Assembly: GCA_016928935.1 (NCBI GenBank)
Contig: JAFGJU010000007.1
Coordinates: 15,155 to 79,154 of the forward strand
Length of the DNA: 64,000 nucleotides
Reading direction: 5' to 3'
Source: Candidatus Eiseniibacteriota bacterium
GTDB taxonomy: Bacteria > Eisenbacteria > RBG-16-71-46 > JAFGJU01
The translations under genes were made by a program, and so were the position numbers. Of the stretch, positions 1-8,044 are shown piece after piece. The notes beneath the pieces are model-generated. The model searched no databases and had not been told where the DNA came from. It saw only the letters and a program-made list of their open reading frames with translations. How positions within the stretch are numbered: position 1 is the first letter of the stretch; each line of letters starts with the position of its first letter.

Positions 1-2
1 CG

Positions 3-986
3 GCACGGGAGCTCGGCCTGATCTACTATTTGGCCGACCAGTTTGACAACGCCGCCAGTGTCCTGGCTCGCTACACCGAGCGCCATCCCGAGGACCTCGA
101 GGCCTGGAAGATGTACACTGAGTCTCTGGCCGAGAGCAAGAAATACGCCGAGGCGGTTGCGGCAGCTGACCACGTGCTGAAGACCGACCCCGTGTCGCCC
201 GTGGCGCTCCGGGCCTCCGCCAAGAGCCAGTACATGCTCAAGGACTACGCCAAGTCCATTTCTCAGTACCTGGAACTGGAGCAGGTGGACACTCTGTCGG
301 CCGACGACCAGAGGTATCTGGGCAAGGCCTACTTCGAATCCGGCCCCAAGAACGATTCGCTTGCCATACTCTATATGTCACGGTCCGCCGTTCTGGACTC
401 CGCCCAGGCGGACATATACCCTGAGCTGGGCGCGGCCCACATGAGAGCCAAAAATTTTGCCAAGGCGGCCGAGCAGTATAAGAAGAAGTTCACCATGGAC
501 CGCACCGCGGCCAGCGCCTACGTCAACTACGCCCTGTGCATGGAAGTACTCAAGAATTGGGAGGAGGCCAGGGGAGCACTGGCCATCGTGATGCGCGACA
601 ACCCCGACTACGCTCCAGGCCATTATCACCTGGGGTATGTCTACTCCCAAATGGACTCCATGCAGAACGCCAAGAAGTCCTACGAGACTTTCATCGCCCT
701 GGCCGACACCCTTCAGTCGAAGTACTCGAACGAGCTCTACTACGCCTACAAGTTCATTTCCGTGGCCTATCTGGGAGAGAAAAAGTACCAGCAGGCCGAG
801 GCCGCCCTGAACAAGGCGGTGACCCTCAGGCCGAACGACCCTGAGATGCATCTGTGGCTCGCGCAGACACTCCATGCGCTCAACAAGCGCGAGGAAGCCA
901 GGAAGCAGTACCAGCTGGTGCTGAAATACGACCCGGGCAACAAGGATGCCAAGAAAGGGTTGGACATTCTCGAGCTGTACGAGTGA
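3..986 (+). CDS. TPR repeat protein, 5' end outside window
   Basis: The reading frame is open from the first bases of the window (the residues before the TTG at 30 continue in frame), so the true start lies upstream. The visible ~327 residues are consecutive tetratricopeptide repeats, with the usual small/aromatic spacing (for example the repeats beginning at AEAVAAADHVL, AEAALNKAVTLRPNDPEMH and EEARKQYQLVLKYDPGN). TPR arrays are protein-protein interaction scaffolds. No enzymatic domain and no signal peptide can be judged because the N-terminus is missing. A lipoprotein gene follows after about 96 bp on the same strand, so the two may be co-transcribed. The partner and the process are unknown. 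Confidence 0.85.
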   Translation, partial: ARELGLIYYLADQFDNAASVLARYTERHPEDLEAWKMYTESLAESKKYAEAVAAADHVLKTDPVSPVALRASAKSQYMLKDYAKSISQYLELEQVDTLSADDQRYLGKAYFESGPKNDSLAILYMSRSAVLDSAQADIYPELGAAHMRAKNFAKAAEQYKKKFTMDRTAASAYVNYALCMEVLKNWEEARGALAIVMRDNPDYAPGHYHLGYVYSQMDSMQNAKKSYETFIALADTLQSKYSNELYYAYKFISVAYLGEKKYQQAEAALNKAVTLRPNDPEMHLWLAQTLHALNKREEARKQYQLVLKYDPGNKDAKKGLDILELYE

Positions 987-1082
987 CGGGCCCTGGCGCG
1001 ACCGCACCGTCCGCCTTGCGTAAGGGCATCTTTCTGCACTGTTCCGGCGAGTCGCCGGGAGCTTTCCTGAAGGGGGCGAATC

Positions 1083-2099
1083 ATGAAACGTGGAGTCTCT
1101 TTTCTCCTGTCGGTCTTGGTCCTCGTGGCGTTGATCCTCCCGGGTTGCGGCCAGAAACGGGACTCGTTGCAGATCGCCGGATGGGAGCTGTATCAGGACA
1201 CCTATTACGGGATCAGCTTCAAGTACCCCCAGGGCTGGCCGGTGACGCAGGAGGGCGGCAGATTCTCCGTCTATTCGTCCCAGGACGTCATCAATCGCTT
1301 CTACGACTTCACGGCTGAAGGCCCGGACGGTGTCCGAATCCTTGTCTCCACCCAGAAAATGGACACGCTGGAGACCCTCGAGGAGTACGTCGCCCAGCTA
1401 TCCACCAACCTGCAGGGCTTCGGATTCGACATCACGACGACCGAACCTTCGACCTTGGTCGGCCTGCCCGGAGCCTTGGTCCACTACAAGGGCGCGGTGG
1501 ATGCCAGGAACGTGATAGAGGCCGTTCAGCTGACCGCCATGCGCGATTCGAGCCTGTTCGCCGTTAAGATGGAGGCCTTCAACGAGCTCTTCGCCCCCGG
1601 CCGGGCCGTGTTCGACACGGTAGTGGCCACACTCCACTTGCCGAAGCCCAGAAGCGAGATGACGCAGGAAGAGCTGGCGTCCCCCGCCACTGACTTCGTG
1701 AAGTTCGAGAACGACCGGCTCAGCGTCCAGCACCCGAGCAATTTCGAAGTGTCTATGCCCAAGCCCAAGGCGCCGTCCGAATTCGCCATGGACATCAAGG
1801 GTTACAGGCAGGACAGCTACGTTCACATAGACGTGATCCCTGCACAGGGCTTGGCGGCCGAGAAAGTCGTCGAGCAGAACGCCAAGTTCTTCAGGGAGAC
1901 CTCACGCGGCACGGCGACAGTGAGCGGCACCAGCACCACCTACATCAACTACTCGGCGACGAAGGACGTCCAGAGCCGCGTCTATTTCTTGGTAAAGAAC
2001 GACAAGTTCTACCGGGTCATCTTCAACTACTACGCTCCCATGAGGGACGTGTACCTGTCGGCGTTTGAGAAGACGGTCGGCAGTCTCGCGGTGAAATAG
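1083..2099 (+). CDS. Exported lipoprotein with PsbP-like modules
   Basis: 338 residues. The N-terminus has a basic start, a hydrophobic stretch and a lipobox (L-P-G-C, Cys22), so it is a predicted lipoprotein. The mature part begins with a segment (YYGISFKYPQGW, ~residues 39-50) of the kind seen in PsbP-like/DUF1795 proteins, and a related segment recurs near residue 205 (NDRLSVQHPSNFEV), suggesting two tandem modules. An AAGGGGG-type ribosome site lies just before the ATG. The function is not known. The assignment to a PsbP-like fold is an inference from the short motif. A hairpin terminator follows. Confidence 0.75.
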   Translation: MKRGVSFLLSVLVLVALILPGCGQKRDSLQIAGWELYQDTYYGISFKYPQGWPVTQEGGRFSVYSSQDVINRFYDFTAEGPDGVRILVSTQKMDTLETLEEYVAQLSTNLQGFGFDITTTEPSTLVGLPGALVHYKGAVDARNVIEAVQLTAMRDSSLFAVKMEAFNELFAPGRAVFDTVVATLHLPKPRSEMTQEELASPATDFVKFENDRLSVQHPSNFEVSMPKPKAPSEFAMDIKGYRQDSYVHIDVIPAQGLAAEKVVEQNAKFFRETSRGTATVSGTSTTYINYSATKDVQSRVYFLVKNDKFYRVIFNYYAPMRDVYLSAFEKTVGSLAVK

Positions 2100-2108
2100 G
2101 CCGCTTCC

Positions 2109-2206
2109 CGGCTGCCCCGGAGTGCTCCGGCAGCCGTCACGAGCGGCCGCCGGCTCTCAGCCGACGTCAACGCAACTCAGAAGGCCAGCTCCTCCCGGCT
2201 GGCCTT
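2109..2206 (+). terminator. Tandem hairpins ending the lipoprotein unit
   Basis: A first hairpin at 2109-2136 (CGGCTG...CAGCCG with an inner CCGGAG/CTCCGG) is followed by a second, perfect 9-bp stem at 2181-2189 / 2198-2206 (AAGGCCAGC / GCTGGCCTT). A pyrimidine-rich run CTCCCTTCTCGT follows the second stem. Position and shape fit a Rho-independent terminator before the pyrophosphatase promoter. Confidence 0.65.
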
Positions 2207-2273
2207 CTCCCTTCTCGTCCCCCAGCCCGCTGCCCCGTCCCGGCCTCGACCCGCGAGGCCGGCTCTTCCCCGC

Positions 2274-2302
2274 TTGACGGCGCCGTGTCAAGCTGGTATT
2301 TT
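2274..2302 (+). promoter_or_regulatory. Sigma-70-type promoter of hppA
   Basis: TTGACG at 2274-2279, a 17-bp spacer and TATTTT at 2297-2302. It lies about 60 bp before the start codon, which is preceded by the strong ribosome site AAGGAGG (2354-2360). Confidence 0.75.
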
Positions 2303-2364
2303 TAGGCGTTTGTTCGTTCAGCCAATGGGCGGACTGAAACCCTGTTGAGTCTCAAGGAGGTACA

Positions 2365-4506
2365 ATGGCCGGCATCCCTTCCATCTTCTGGATAGTCCCA
2401 GTTGCAGGCATCGCGACAGTCCTCTTCGCGGTCCTCCTCATCAGGCACGTGCTGCGCCGTGACCCCGGCACGCCCAAGATGAGAGAGATCGGTGACGTCA
2501 TCTTCGAGGGGGCCTGGGCGTTCTTGAAGCGCCAGTACAGCACCATAGGCCTTCTGTCGCTTCTCGTGGCCGTCATAATAGGCATCCTCGTGGCCCTACT
2601 CGGCGGAGAAAAGGGCATAGAGGGAATGACCGCGGTCGGAATCGGCTGGCGGACAGCGGTGGCCTTCTTGCTCGGCGCCTTCTGCTCCAGCATCTCCGGG
2701 TTCATCGGCATGTATGTGGCCGTGAAGTCGAACGTCCGGTGCGCGGCCGCGGCCCAGAAGAACCTGTCCCAGGCCGTTACTGTGGCCCTGAGGGGCGGCG
2801 CCGTGTCCGGCTTCCTGATCACTGCACTGAGCCTGTTGGGGGTTACGGCCATCTTCTTCGCCTTTGGCGGCGCCACGCGGCCGCACATAGCCCCGCATCT
2901 CATAGTGGGATTCGGGTTCGGAGCGAGCTTCGTGGCCCTTTTCGCGCAGCTGGGGGGCGGGATATACACCAAGGCGGCGGACATGGGGGCGGACCTGGTT
3001 GGAAAGGTGGAGGCGGGCATTCCCGAGGACGACCCCCGGAACGCCGCGGTCATCGCCGATCTGGTGGGGGACAACGTCGGCGACTGCGCCGGCCGTGGAG
3101 CGGACCTGTTTGAGTCAACGGCGGCCGAGAACATAGGAGCAATGATACTGGGCATCATAGCCTACCTGGCCACTCACAACGTGGCCTGGGTGCTGTTTCC
3201 TCTCGTCGTCCGTGGTTTCGGCTTGGTGGCCAGCATGGTGGGCCTTATGTGTGTGCGCGCCAGGGAAAACGAGAATGCCATGGATGCCCTGAACCGCGGG
3301 TACTTCGTGGCCGTCGGCCTCTCCATAATAGGCCTGGCAGTCACGATCCACGTCATGCTGCACAACTGGTGGCTGTTCGGAGCCGGCCTGGTCGGCATAC
3401 TGGCGAGCGTCGTCACCATCTTCGTGACCCAGTACTACACGGAATCCAGGTACAAGCCCGTGAAGGACATCGCCCAGGCCTCAAAGACGGGGCCGGCGAC
3501 CAACATAGTCGTAGGGATCGCAGTGGGCTTCGAAACCACTCTCGCAACGGCAATAGTCATAGGTGGCTCTCTGATGCTCTCGTACTGGATGGGACAGATG
3601 AGCGGCGTCCTGGGAGCGGGCGCCTTCGGCACTGCCGTGGCCACGATGGGCATGCTCATGACCTGCCCTTACATCCTGTCCATGGACACGTTCGGCCCAA
3701 TCACGGATAACGCAAACGGCATAAACCAAATGGCCGGGGTAGGCAAGGAAGTGCGCCACATCACGGACAGGCTGGACGCCGTCGGCAACACCACCAAGGC
3801 GTTGACCAAGGGTTATGCCATGGTGTCCGCCGGCCTCGCCGCCTTCCTGCTCTTCCAGGCCTACCTCGACAGAGTCTCCTTCCTCAGGTTCGGTGAGGAG
3901 GGCAAGTACAACGTGGTTGACATAGCCAAGGTGGAGGTCTTCGTAGGCGCCCTCCTGGCAGTCATGATCGTGTACCTATTCAGCTCCTGGGCCATAAGGG
4001 CGGTCGGCAAGACGGCCGGCGCCATAATCCAGGAGGTGCGACGGCAATTCCAGTCGGACCCGGGCATCATGGCCGGGACCTCCAAGCCGGATTACTCCAG
4101 GGCCGTGGACATAACGGCCCGAGCCGGCCTGCGTGAGATGGTCGCACCCGGGCTTCTGCCGGTACTGGCTCCCGTGGTCATAGGCCTGCTCTTCAAGTGG
4201 GCCGGCTACGACGCGGCCATGGTCGTGGCCGCCGTGCTGATGGTGGGGACCATCGCGGGCATCATGCTGGCCTCGTTCATGAACAACGGCGGCGGCGCCT
4301 GGGACAACGCCAAGAAAATGATAGAGGACGGCCAGCTCAAGGACGAGAAGGGGAACGTCATTACCAAGGGCAGTTTCACCCACGCAGCTGCGGTCGTCGG
4401 AGACACGGTCGGCGACCCGTTCAAGGACACCGCGGGACCGTCTCTCCACGTGCTCGTGAAACTCTTGAGCACGATCACTCTGGTGATGTGCCCGCTGTTC
4501 ATCTGA
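2365..4506 (+). CDS. hppA: Membrane H+-translocating pyrophosphatase, K+-independent type
   Basis: 713 residues with about 16 hydrophobic segments, the usual size for membrane pyrophosphatases. It couples hydrolysis of PPi to ion export across the cytoplasmic membrane. The catalytic loops are intact: the DMGADLVGKVE motif at residues 206-216, the acidic EDDPRN stretch after it, and DNVGDCAGRGADLFES around 236-251. The C-terminal half carries GNTTKA with Lys478. In this family Lys at that position marks K+-independent enzymes, where K+-dependent ones have Ala, and K+-independent enzymes pump protons. It is preceded by its own promoter and a strong Shine-Dalgarno, consistent with high expression. 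PPi released by biosynthesis would be used to save ATP. Confidence 0.97.
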   Translation: MAGIPSIFWIVPVAGIATVLFAVLLIRHVLRRDPGTPKMREIGDVIFEGAWAFLKRQYSTIGLLSLLVAVIIGILVALLGGEKGIEGMTAVGIGWRTAVAFLLGAFCSSISGFIGMYVAVKSNVRCAAAAQKNLSQAVTVALRGGAVSGFLITALSLLGVTAIFFAFGGATRPHIAPHLIVGFGFGASFVALFAQLGGGIYTKAADMGADLVGKVEAGIPEDDPRNAAVIADLVGDNVGDCAGRGADLFESTAAENIGAMILGIIAYLATHNVAWVLFPLVVRGFGLVASMVGLMCVRARENENAMDALNRGYFVAVGLSIIGLAVTIHVMLHNWWLFGAGLVGILASVVTIFVTQYYTESRYKPVKDIAQASKTGPATNIVVGIAVGFETTLATAIVIGGSLMLSYWMGQMSGVLGAGAFGTAVATMGMLMTCPYILSMDTFGPITDNANGINQMAGVGKEVRHITDRLDAVGNTTKALTKGYAMVSAGLAAFLLFQAYLDRVSFLRFGEEGKYNVVDIAKVEVFVGALLAVMIVYLFSSWAIRAVGKTAGAIIQEVRRQFQSDPGIMAGTSKPDYSRAVDITARAGLREMVAPGLLPVLAPVVIGLLFKWAGYDAAMVVAAVLMVGTIAGIMLASFMNNGGGAWDNAKKMIEDGQLKDEKGNVITKGSFTHAAAVVGDTVGDPFKDTAGPSLHVLVKLLSTITLVMCPLFI

Positions 4507-4538
4507 AGCCTCGCGCGAGCCGGCGCGACAGCGCTTTC

Positions 4539-4584
4539 GGCCGGCTGGAGGCCTCGTGCATCCATACGGAGCCTCCCGCCGGCC
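4539..4584 (+). terminator. Imperfect hairpin after hppA
   Basis: GGCCGGCTGGAGGC (4539-4552) pairs with GCCTCCCGCCGGCC (4571-4584) with one mismatch around an 18-nt loop. There is no clear T-run, so termination is only a possible role. It could instead separate hppA from the deaminase message. Confidence 0.35.
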
Positions 4585-4669
4585 TTGCCGTCCGGTGACC
4601 GTTCGACTGCCCATTCCGGGTTCCACAGGCTCGCACAGCGCCGGACGGGTCCGCCTGAGGAGGTGCTCA

Positions 4670-5071
4670 TTGGAGTACGTCGAGATCGACGCAAGAGACA
4701 GACAGCTCATTGCCGCCGCCGCGGAGGTCATCCGCAGAAATTTTCGCGAGGACAGACACACGGTGGGCGCCGCGGTGCGTTGTCCTTCCGGCAGGACGTA
4801 CGTGGGGGTCAACGTGGATTCCTGCGGATACGGACCCTGCGCGGAGCCCATCGCAATCGGCGCGGCGTTCAGTGCGGGAGAGAGCGGAATCGAGGCCATA
4901 GTCGCGGTGGAGGGCAAGAGCGGCAGCTACGGCGTCCTTTCTCCGTGCGGCAATTGCAGGCAGCTCCTCCTCGACTACGCGCCGGACGCGATGGTCATAG
5001 TGCTGCTCGACGGAAACGCAGTCAAGGTCAGAGCCAGGGACCTCCTGCCCGCCCCCTACCGGAGCTACTGA
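4670..5071 (+). CDS. Cytidine deaminase-family protein, blasticidin-S-deaminase-like
   Basis: A TTG start at 4670 is chosen because GAGGAGGTG sits directly upstream. This gives 133 residues, typical for the small tetrameric deaminases. The zinc site is C57-A-E59 and P-C93-G-N-C96, and the proton-shuttling glutamate is E59. The wording around the site, GYGPCAE then LSPCGNCRQLLLD, is closer to fungal/bacterial blasticidin S deaminase (GGPCAE, LSPCGRCRQVLLD) than to housekeeping CDA, where the segment is usually an ICAERTA type. Substrate may be cytidine/deoxycytidine or a nucleoside antibiotic. The sequence alone does not decide. It converges on the minus-strand hydrolase that follows. Confidence 0.88.
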   Translation: MEYVEIDARDRQLIAAAAEVIRRNFREDRHTVGAAVRCPSGRTYVGVNVDSCGYGPCAEPIAIGAAFSAGESGIEAIVAVEGKSGSYGVLSPCGNCRQLLLDYAPDAMVIVLLDGNAVKVRARDLLPAPYRSY

Positions 5072-5134
5072 GCCGCCGTCGACACGCCGCCCTGCCCTAC
5101 CGTTCAGGCCGGCGTTCCGAGCACTCCGGCCGCG

Positions 5135-6616
5135 TCATTCAAGCCTCTCCAGCATCTTCGCGACTTTCCGACCCACCCTCACCGCCGCCGGCGGGTCGTA
5201 GTTCGAGAGGACCACGGTCGTGTAGCCCACCCCGGGCTGCGCTTCGAGGTACGCGCTGATTCCGGGAGCGCCGCCCGCGACTGCGATTCCGCCCTCGGAC
5301 ACCTCACGCGACGCCTCCGGTGCCGAGAGCTTCCCGGCCTTCAGCGCAAGCACGAGCCTCAAGAGGTCGTCCGCGTTCGAATAGCCTCCGCCGGCCGAGC
5401 TCCCCCGCGCGGGCCGAGTGTAGATGTTGTTGCGCCGTGGCTCACCACGGCGCTCCTCCTGGCCCCACGCATGAGTGTAGCCGCTGGCCACGTCGGGAAC
5501 GGGCACGTCGGCTTCCAGATGCCCCGTGCTTTCCATGCCGGCCGGCGCGCATATGTGTTCGCGCACGTAGTCGAAGTAGGTCTGCCCGCTCGCTTTCTCC
5601 ACTATCAGGCCGAGCACCACGTAACCGCCGTTGGAATATGCGCTGCTCGTGCCCGGCTCGAACGCCAGGGAGTCGGACGCAAACAGCGGGAGGTAGTCAA
5701 CGAGGTCCCTTATCCTGTCCTTGGGAGTGTCGGCGTATCTCTGACCGAAGAAATCCCCTATGCCAGACGTCATCTCCAACAGGTGTCGCACGGTCACTTT
5801 CGCTGCTGCTTCCGCGTTCGAATAGTCAGGCAGGAACTTCCCTATCGTGTCATCCAGAGTCAGGGCGCCCCTCGCCGCGAGCTGTTCCACCGCGATGCGC
5901 GTGAACAGCTTGTTTATGGAGCCCAGGTTGAAACGAGTCTCTGCACGGTTCGGGACTCCGTATTCCTTGCTGGCCGTTCCGAACGCTCTTCTGAACACCG
6001 TGACGTCGGGCCTGGCCAAAAGGACTACTCCGGAGAACTCGTCACGCCTCGCGAGTGAGTCAAGGTATGCGGACAGCTCCGCAACCAGCTGTGTCTCGTT
6101 GAGCGGAGGCCCTTCCCCTTCCGGTGAAGGCGGACCCTCCAGCAACTCGAAACGCGCTCCCAGGAAACGATGAGGAGGCTCAGCCTCGAAGGCGAAAGAT
6201 ATCTCCAGCCACTTCCCGGTCCCGCCGCGCGCCACCACCGTGAGCGCGTCCTCCCGCACCCGAGTGATCCGCTCCAACTCGAGCACCCCCGTGTCCTCCC
6301 TGATCTGCCGCAGTGCCTGGAGCCGGCCCTCCACGGGCCTCTGGCGTGCTCCCTCCGGCGACAGGTTGGCCTCCAGGTAGACACGCATCTCGGCCTCCTG
6401 TCCGGCGTTGAAAGCCTCCAAGAAGCCGGCCACGCGCTTTCCCGCCTGTGTGTCCGGCAGTCGCGCCGTGCCCACTGAGTCGCGGCCCGCGGCCTCGGAC
6501 CCGCTCTGTGTCCGGCTGTTCGGGGCCGCGCCCGCGTGCCTAGCCCAGCTTCCTGACGGGGTCAGCGCCAGCAGGCCGCAGACGAGCAACGTTGCCATGA
6601 GGGGTTCAGTCTTCAT
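5135..6616 (-). CDS. Secreted serine beta-lactamase-family hydrolase
   Basis: 493 residues with an N-terminal signal peptide (hydrophobic ~5-20, cleavage around ~25). Residues ~60-165 form a small alpha/beta module of the type often attached to these proteins. The remainder is a class C beta-lactamase/DD-peptidase fold, with the S233-x-x-K236 nucleophile motif (GSINK), Y327-S-N329 and a late GGAPGIS turn. This family includes esterases, D-aminopeptidases and penicillin-binding proteins, so true beta-lactam hydrolysis should not be assumed. An AAGGAG ribosome site precedes the ATG. The gene is divergent from fbp. Confidence 0.9.
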   Translation of the reverse strand: MKTEPLMATLLVCGLLALTPSGSWARHAGAAPNSRTQSGSEAAGRDSVGTARLPDTQAGKRVAGFLEAFNAGQEAEMRVYLEANLSPEGARQRPVEGRLQALRQIREDTGVLELERITRVREDALTVVARGGTGKWLEISFAFEAEPPHRFLGARFELLEGPPSPEGEGPPLNETQLVAELSAYLDSLARRDEFSGVVLLARPDVTVFRRAFGTASKEYGVPNRAETRFNLGSINKLFTRIAVEQLAARGALTLDDTIGKFLPDYSNAEAAAKVTVRHLLEMTSGIGDFFGQRYADTPKDRIRDLVDYLPLFASDSLAFEPGTSSAYSNGGYVVLGLIVEKASGQTYFDYVREHICAPAGMESTGHLEADVPVPDVASGYTHAWGQEERRGEPRRNNIYTRPARGSSAGGGYSNADDLLRLVLALKAGKLSAPEASREVSEGGIAVAGGAPGISAYLEAQPGVGYTTVVLSNYDPPAAVRVGRKVAKMLERLE

Positions 6617-6757
6617 CAGCTTCTCCTTGTTTGCGGGTCCATTCCGCGTGCCGTCACTCGGTTATACGCCCTTCTGCCCAGACTGTTCCAGGAAATATGC
6701 CGCGCGCCGACAGCTTTGGCAAGCGCGCCGGCGCATCCCCCCACGTCCGCTTTGTGA

Positions 6758-6787
6758 TTGACATGACGCGTGCGCATTCCTTACAAT
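6758..6787 (+). promoter_or_regulatory. Sigma-70-type promoter of fbp
   Basis: TTGACA (6758-6763), an 18-bp spacer and TACAAT (6782-6787) form a near-consensus promoter. The predicted start is near 6794, leaving a leader of about 130 nt before the ATG at 6925. That is long enough to hold regulation, but no recognised riboswitch is seen. Confidence 0.8.
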
Positions 6788-6924
6788 ACCTTGCTAAGTT
6801 ACTCATGTCCGCTCCGACTCCTGCAACCTCACTCATGGGGAAGGCGGGGACCTACAAAACATGAGCCGAGATGTCTCTGGGCGAGAGTTCTGAGTGCAGC
6901 GACCTCTGCGACGAAGGAGGAAAG

Positions 6925-8031
6925 ATGGCTGGGAAGAAGACGACCGTCAGTGTCATTAAGGCCGACGTCGGCGGGTACGTAGGACACTCCGGCATGCACC
7001 CCGACGTGGTGGCAAAAGCGAACGAGATGCTGGAGGTGGCCGTTGAAAAGGGACTCGTGACCGACTTCCACGTGACCTGGTGCGGCGACGACCTTGAACT
7101 CATAATGACTCACGTCAGGGGCCTCGAAGCGGCCGACATACACAAGCTCGCATGGGACATCTTTCTGGCCGGCACAGAAGTCGCCAAGAAGCTCGGGCTG
7201 TACGGCGCGGGCCAGGACATCCTCAAGGACGCCTTCAGTGGCACGGTCAAGGGACTCGGCCCGGGTGTGGCCGAGATGGAGTTTACCGAGAGAAGGAGCG
7301 ACCCCATCATAGTGTTCATGGCCGATAAGACCTCTCCTGGGGCCTGGAACCTTCCTCTCTACAAGATGTTCGCTGACCCGTTCAACACGGCGGGTCTGGT
7401 CATTGACCCCAGCATGCACGAGGGCTTCAATTTCCTCGTGCTCGACGTAATCGACTCCAAGGAGATCATCCTCTCTGCGCCGGACGAGCTGTACGACATA
7501 CTCGCCTTGATAGGCTCGCCCGCCAGGTACATGATAAAGTCCATTTACAGGCGCGCTGACGGGGAGATAGGAGCCAGCGCGTCAACCCAGAGACTCAGTC
7601 TCATAGCCGGCAAGTACGTCGGCAAGGACGATCCCGTCCTCGTGGTCCGCGCTCAGAGCGGCCTGCCGGCCGTGGGCGAGATACTCGAGCCCTTCGCGTT
7701 CCCACACATCGTGGAGGGGTGGATGAGAGGCTCACACAACGGCCCTCTGATGCCGGTCGCCTTCCAGGACGCAACGCCGACCAGGTTCGACGGACCGCCA
7801 AGGGTCATAGCTGCCGGCTTCCAGGTGACGAACGGCCAGCTCATCGGGCCCGTGGACATGTTCGACGACCCCGGCTTTGACCTGGCGAGGAGCAAGGCCA
7901 ACGAAATCGCTGACTACATGAGGCGGCACGGCCCGTTTGAGCCGCACAGGCTCCCGGCTGAGGCGATGGAGTACACCACCCTTCCGAGCCTCCTCGCGAA
8001 GCTGAAGGACAGGTTCAAGAACACCAAGTAG
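6925..8031 (+). CDS. fbp: Bifunctional fructose-1,6-bisphosphate aldolase/phosphatase (class V)
   Basis: 368 residues from the ATG at 6925, which has GGAGGAAAG upstream. A longer in-frame start at 6871 has no such site. The protein is nearly colinear with the archaeal FBPA/P family: SVIKADVGGYVGHSGMHPD at the N-terminus, GLYGAGQDILKDAFSG, PGVAEMEF, NLPLYKMFADPFNT, AGKYVGKDDPV, and a C-terminal MRRHGPFEPHRL...EYTTLPSLL. The enzyme condenses DHAP and glyceraldehyde-3-phosphate and then hydrolyses FBP to fructose-6-phosphate, a unidirectional gluconeogenic step. It is common in archaea and deep-branching or thermophilic bacteria. It is cytosolic and Mg2+-dependent. Confidence 0.97.
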   Translation: MAGKKTTVSVIKADVGGYVGHSGMHPDVVAKANEMLEVAVEKGLVTDFHVTWCGDDLELIMTHVRGLEAADIHKLAWDIFLAGTEVAKKLGLYGAGQDILKDAFSGTVKGLGPGVAEMEFTERRSDPIIVFMADKTSPGAWNLPLYKMFADPFNTAGLVIDPSMHEGFNFLVLDVIDSKEIILSAPDELYDILALIGSPARYMIKSIYRRADGEIGASASTQRLSLIAGKYVGKDDPVLVVRAQSGLPAVGEILEPFAFPHIVEGWMRGSHNGPLMPVAFQDATPTRFDGPPRVIAAGFQVTNGQLIGPVDMFDDPGFDLARSKANEIADYMRRHGPFEPHRLPAEAMEYTTLPSLLAKLKDRFKNTK

Positions 8032-8044
8032 CCGCCGGCCCCGG

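Noticed and set aside
5135..6616. Calling the beta-lactamase-fold protein an antibiotic-resistance enzyme
   Set aside because: SxxK and YxN are shared by esterases and peptidases of the family, and nothing in the context points to beta-lactams.
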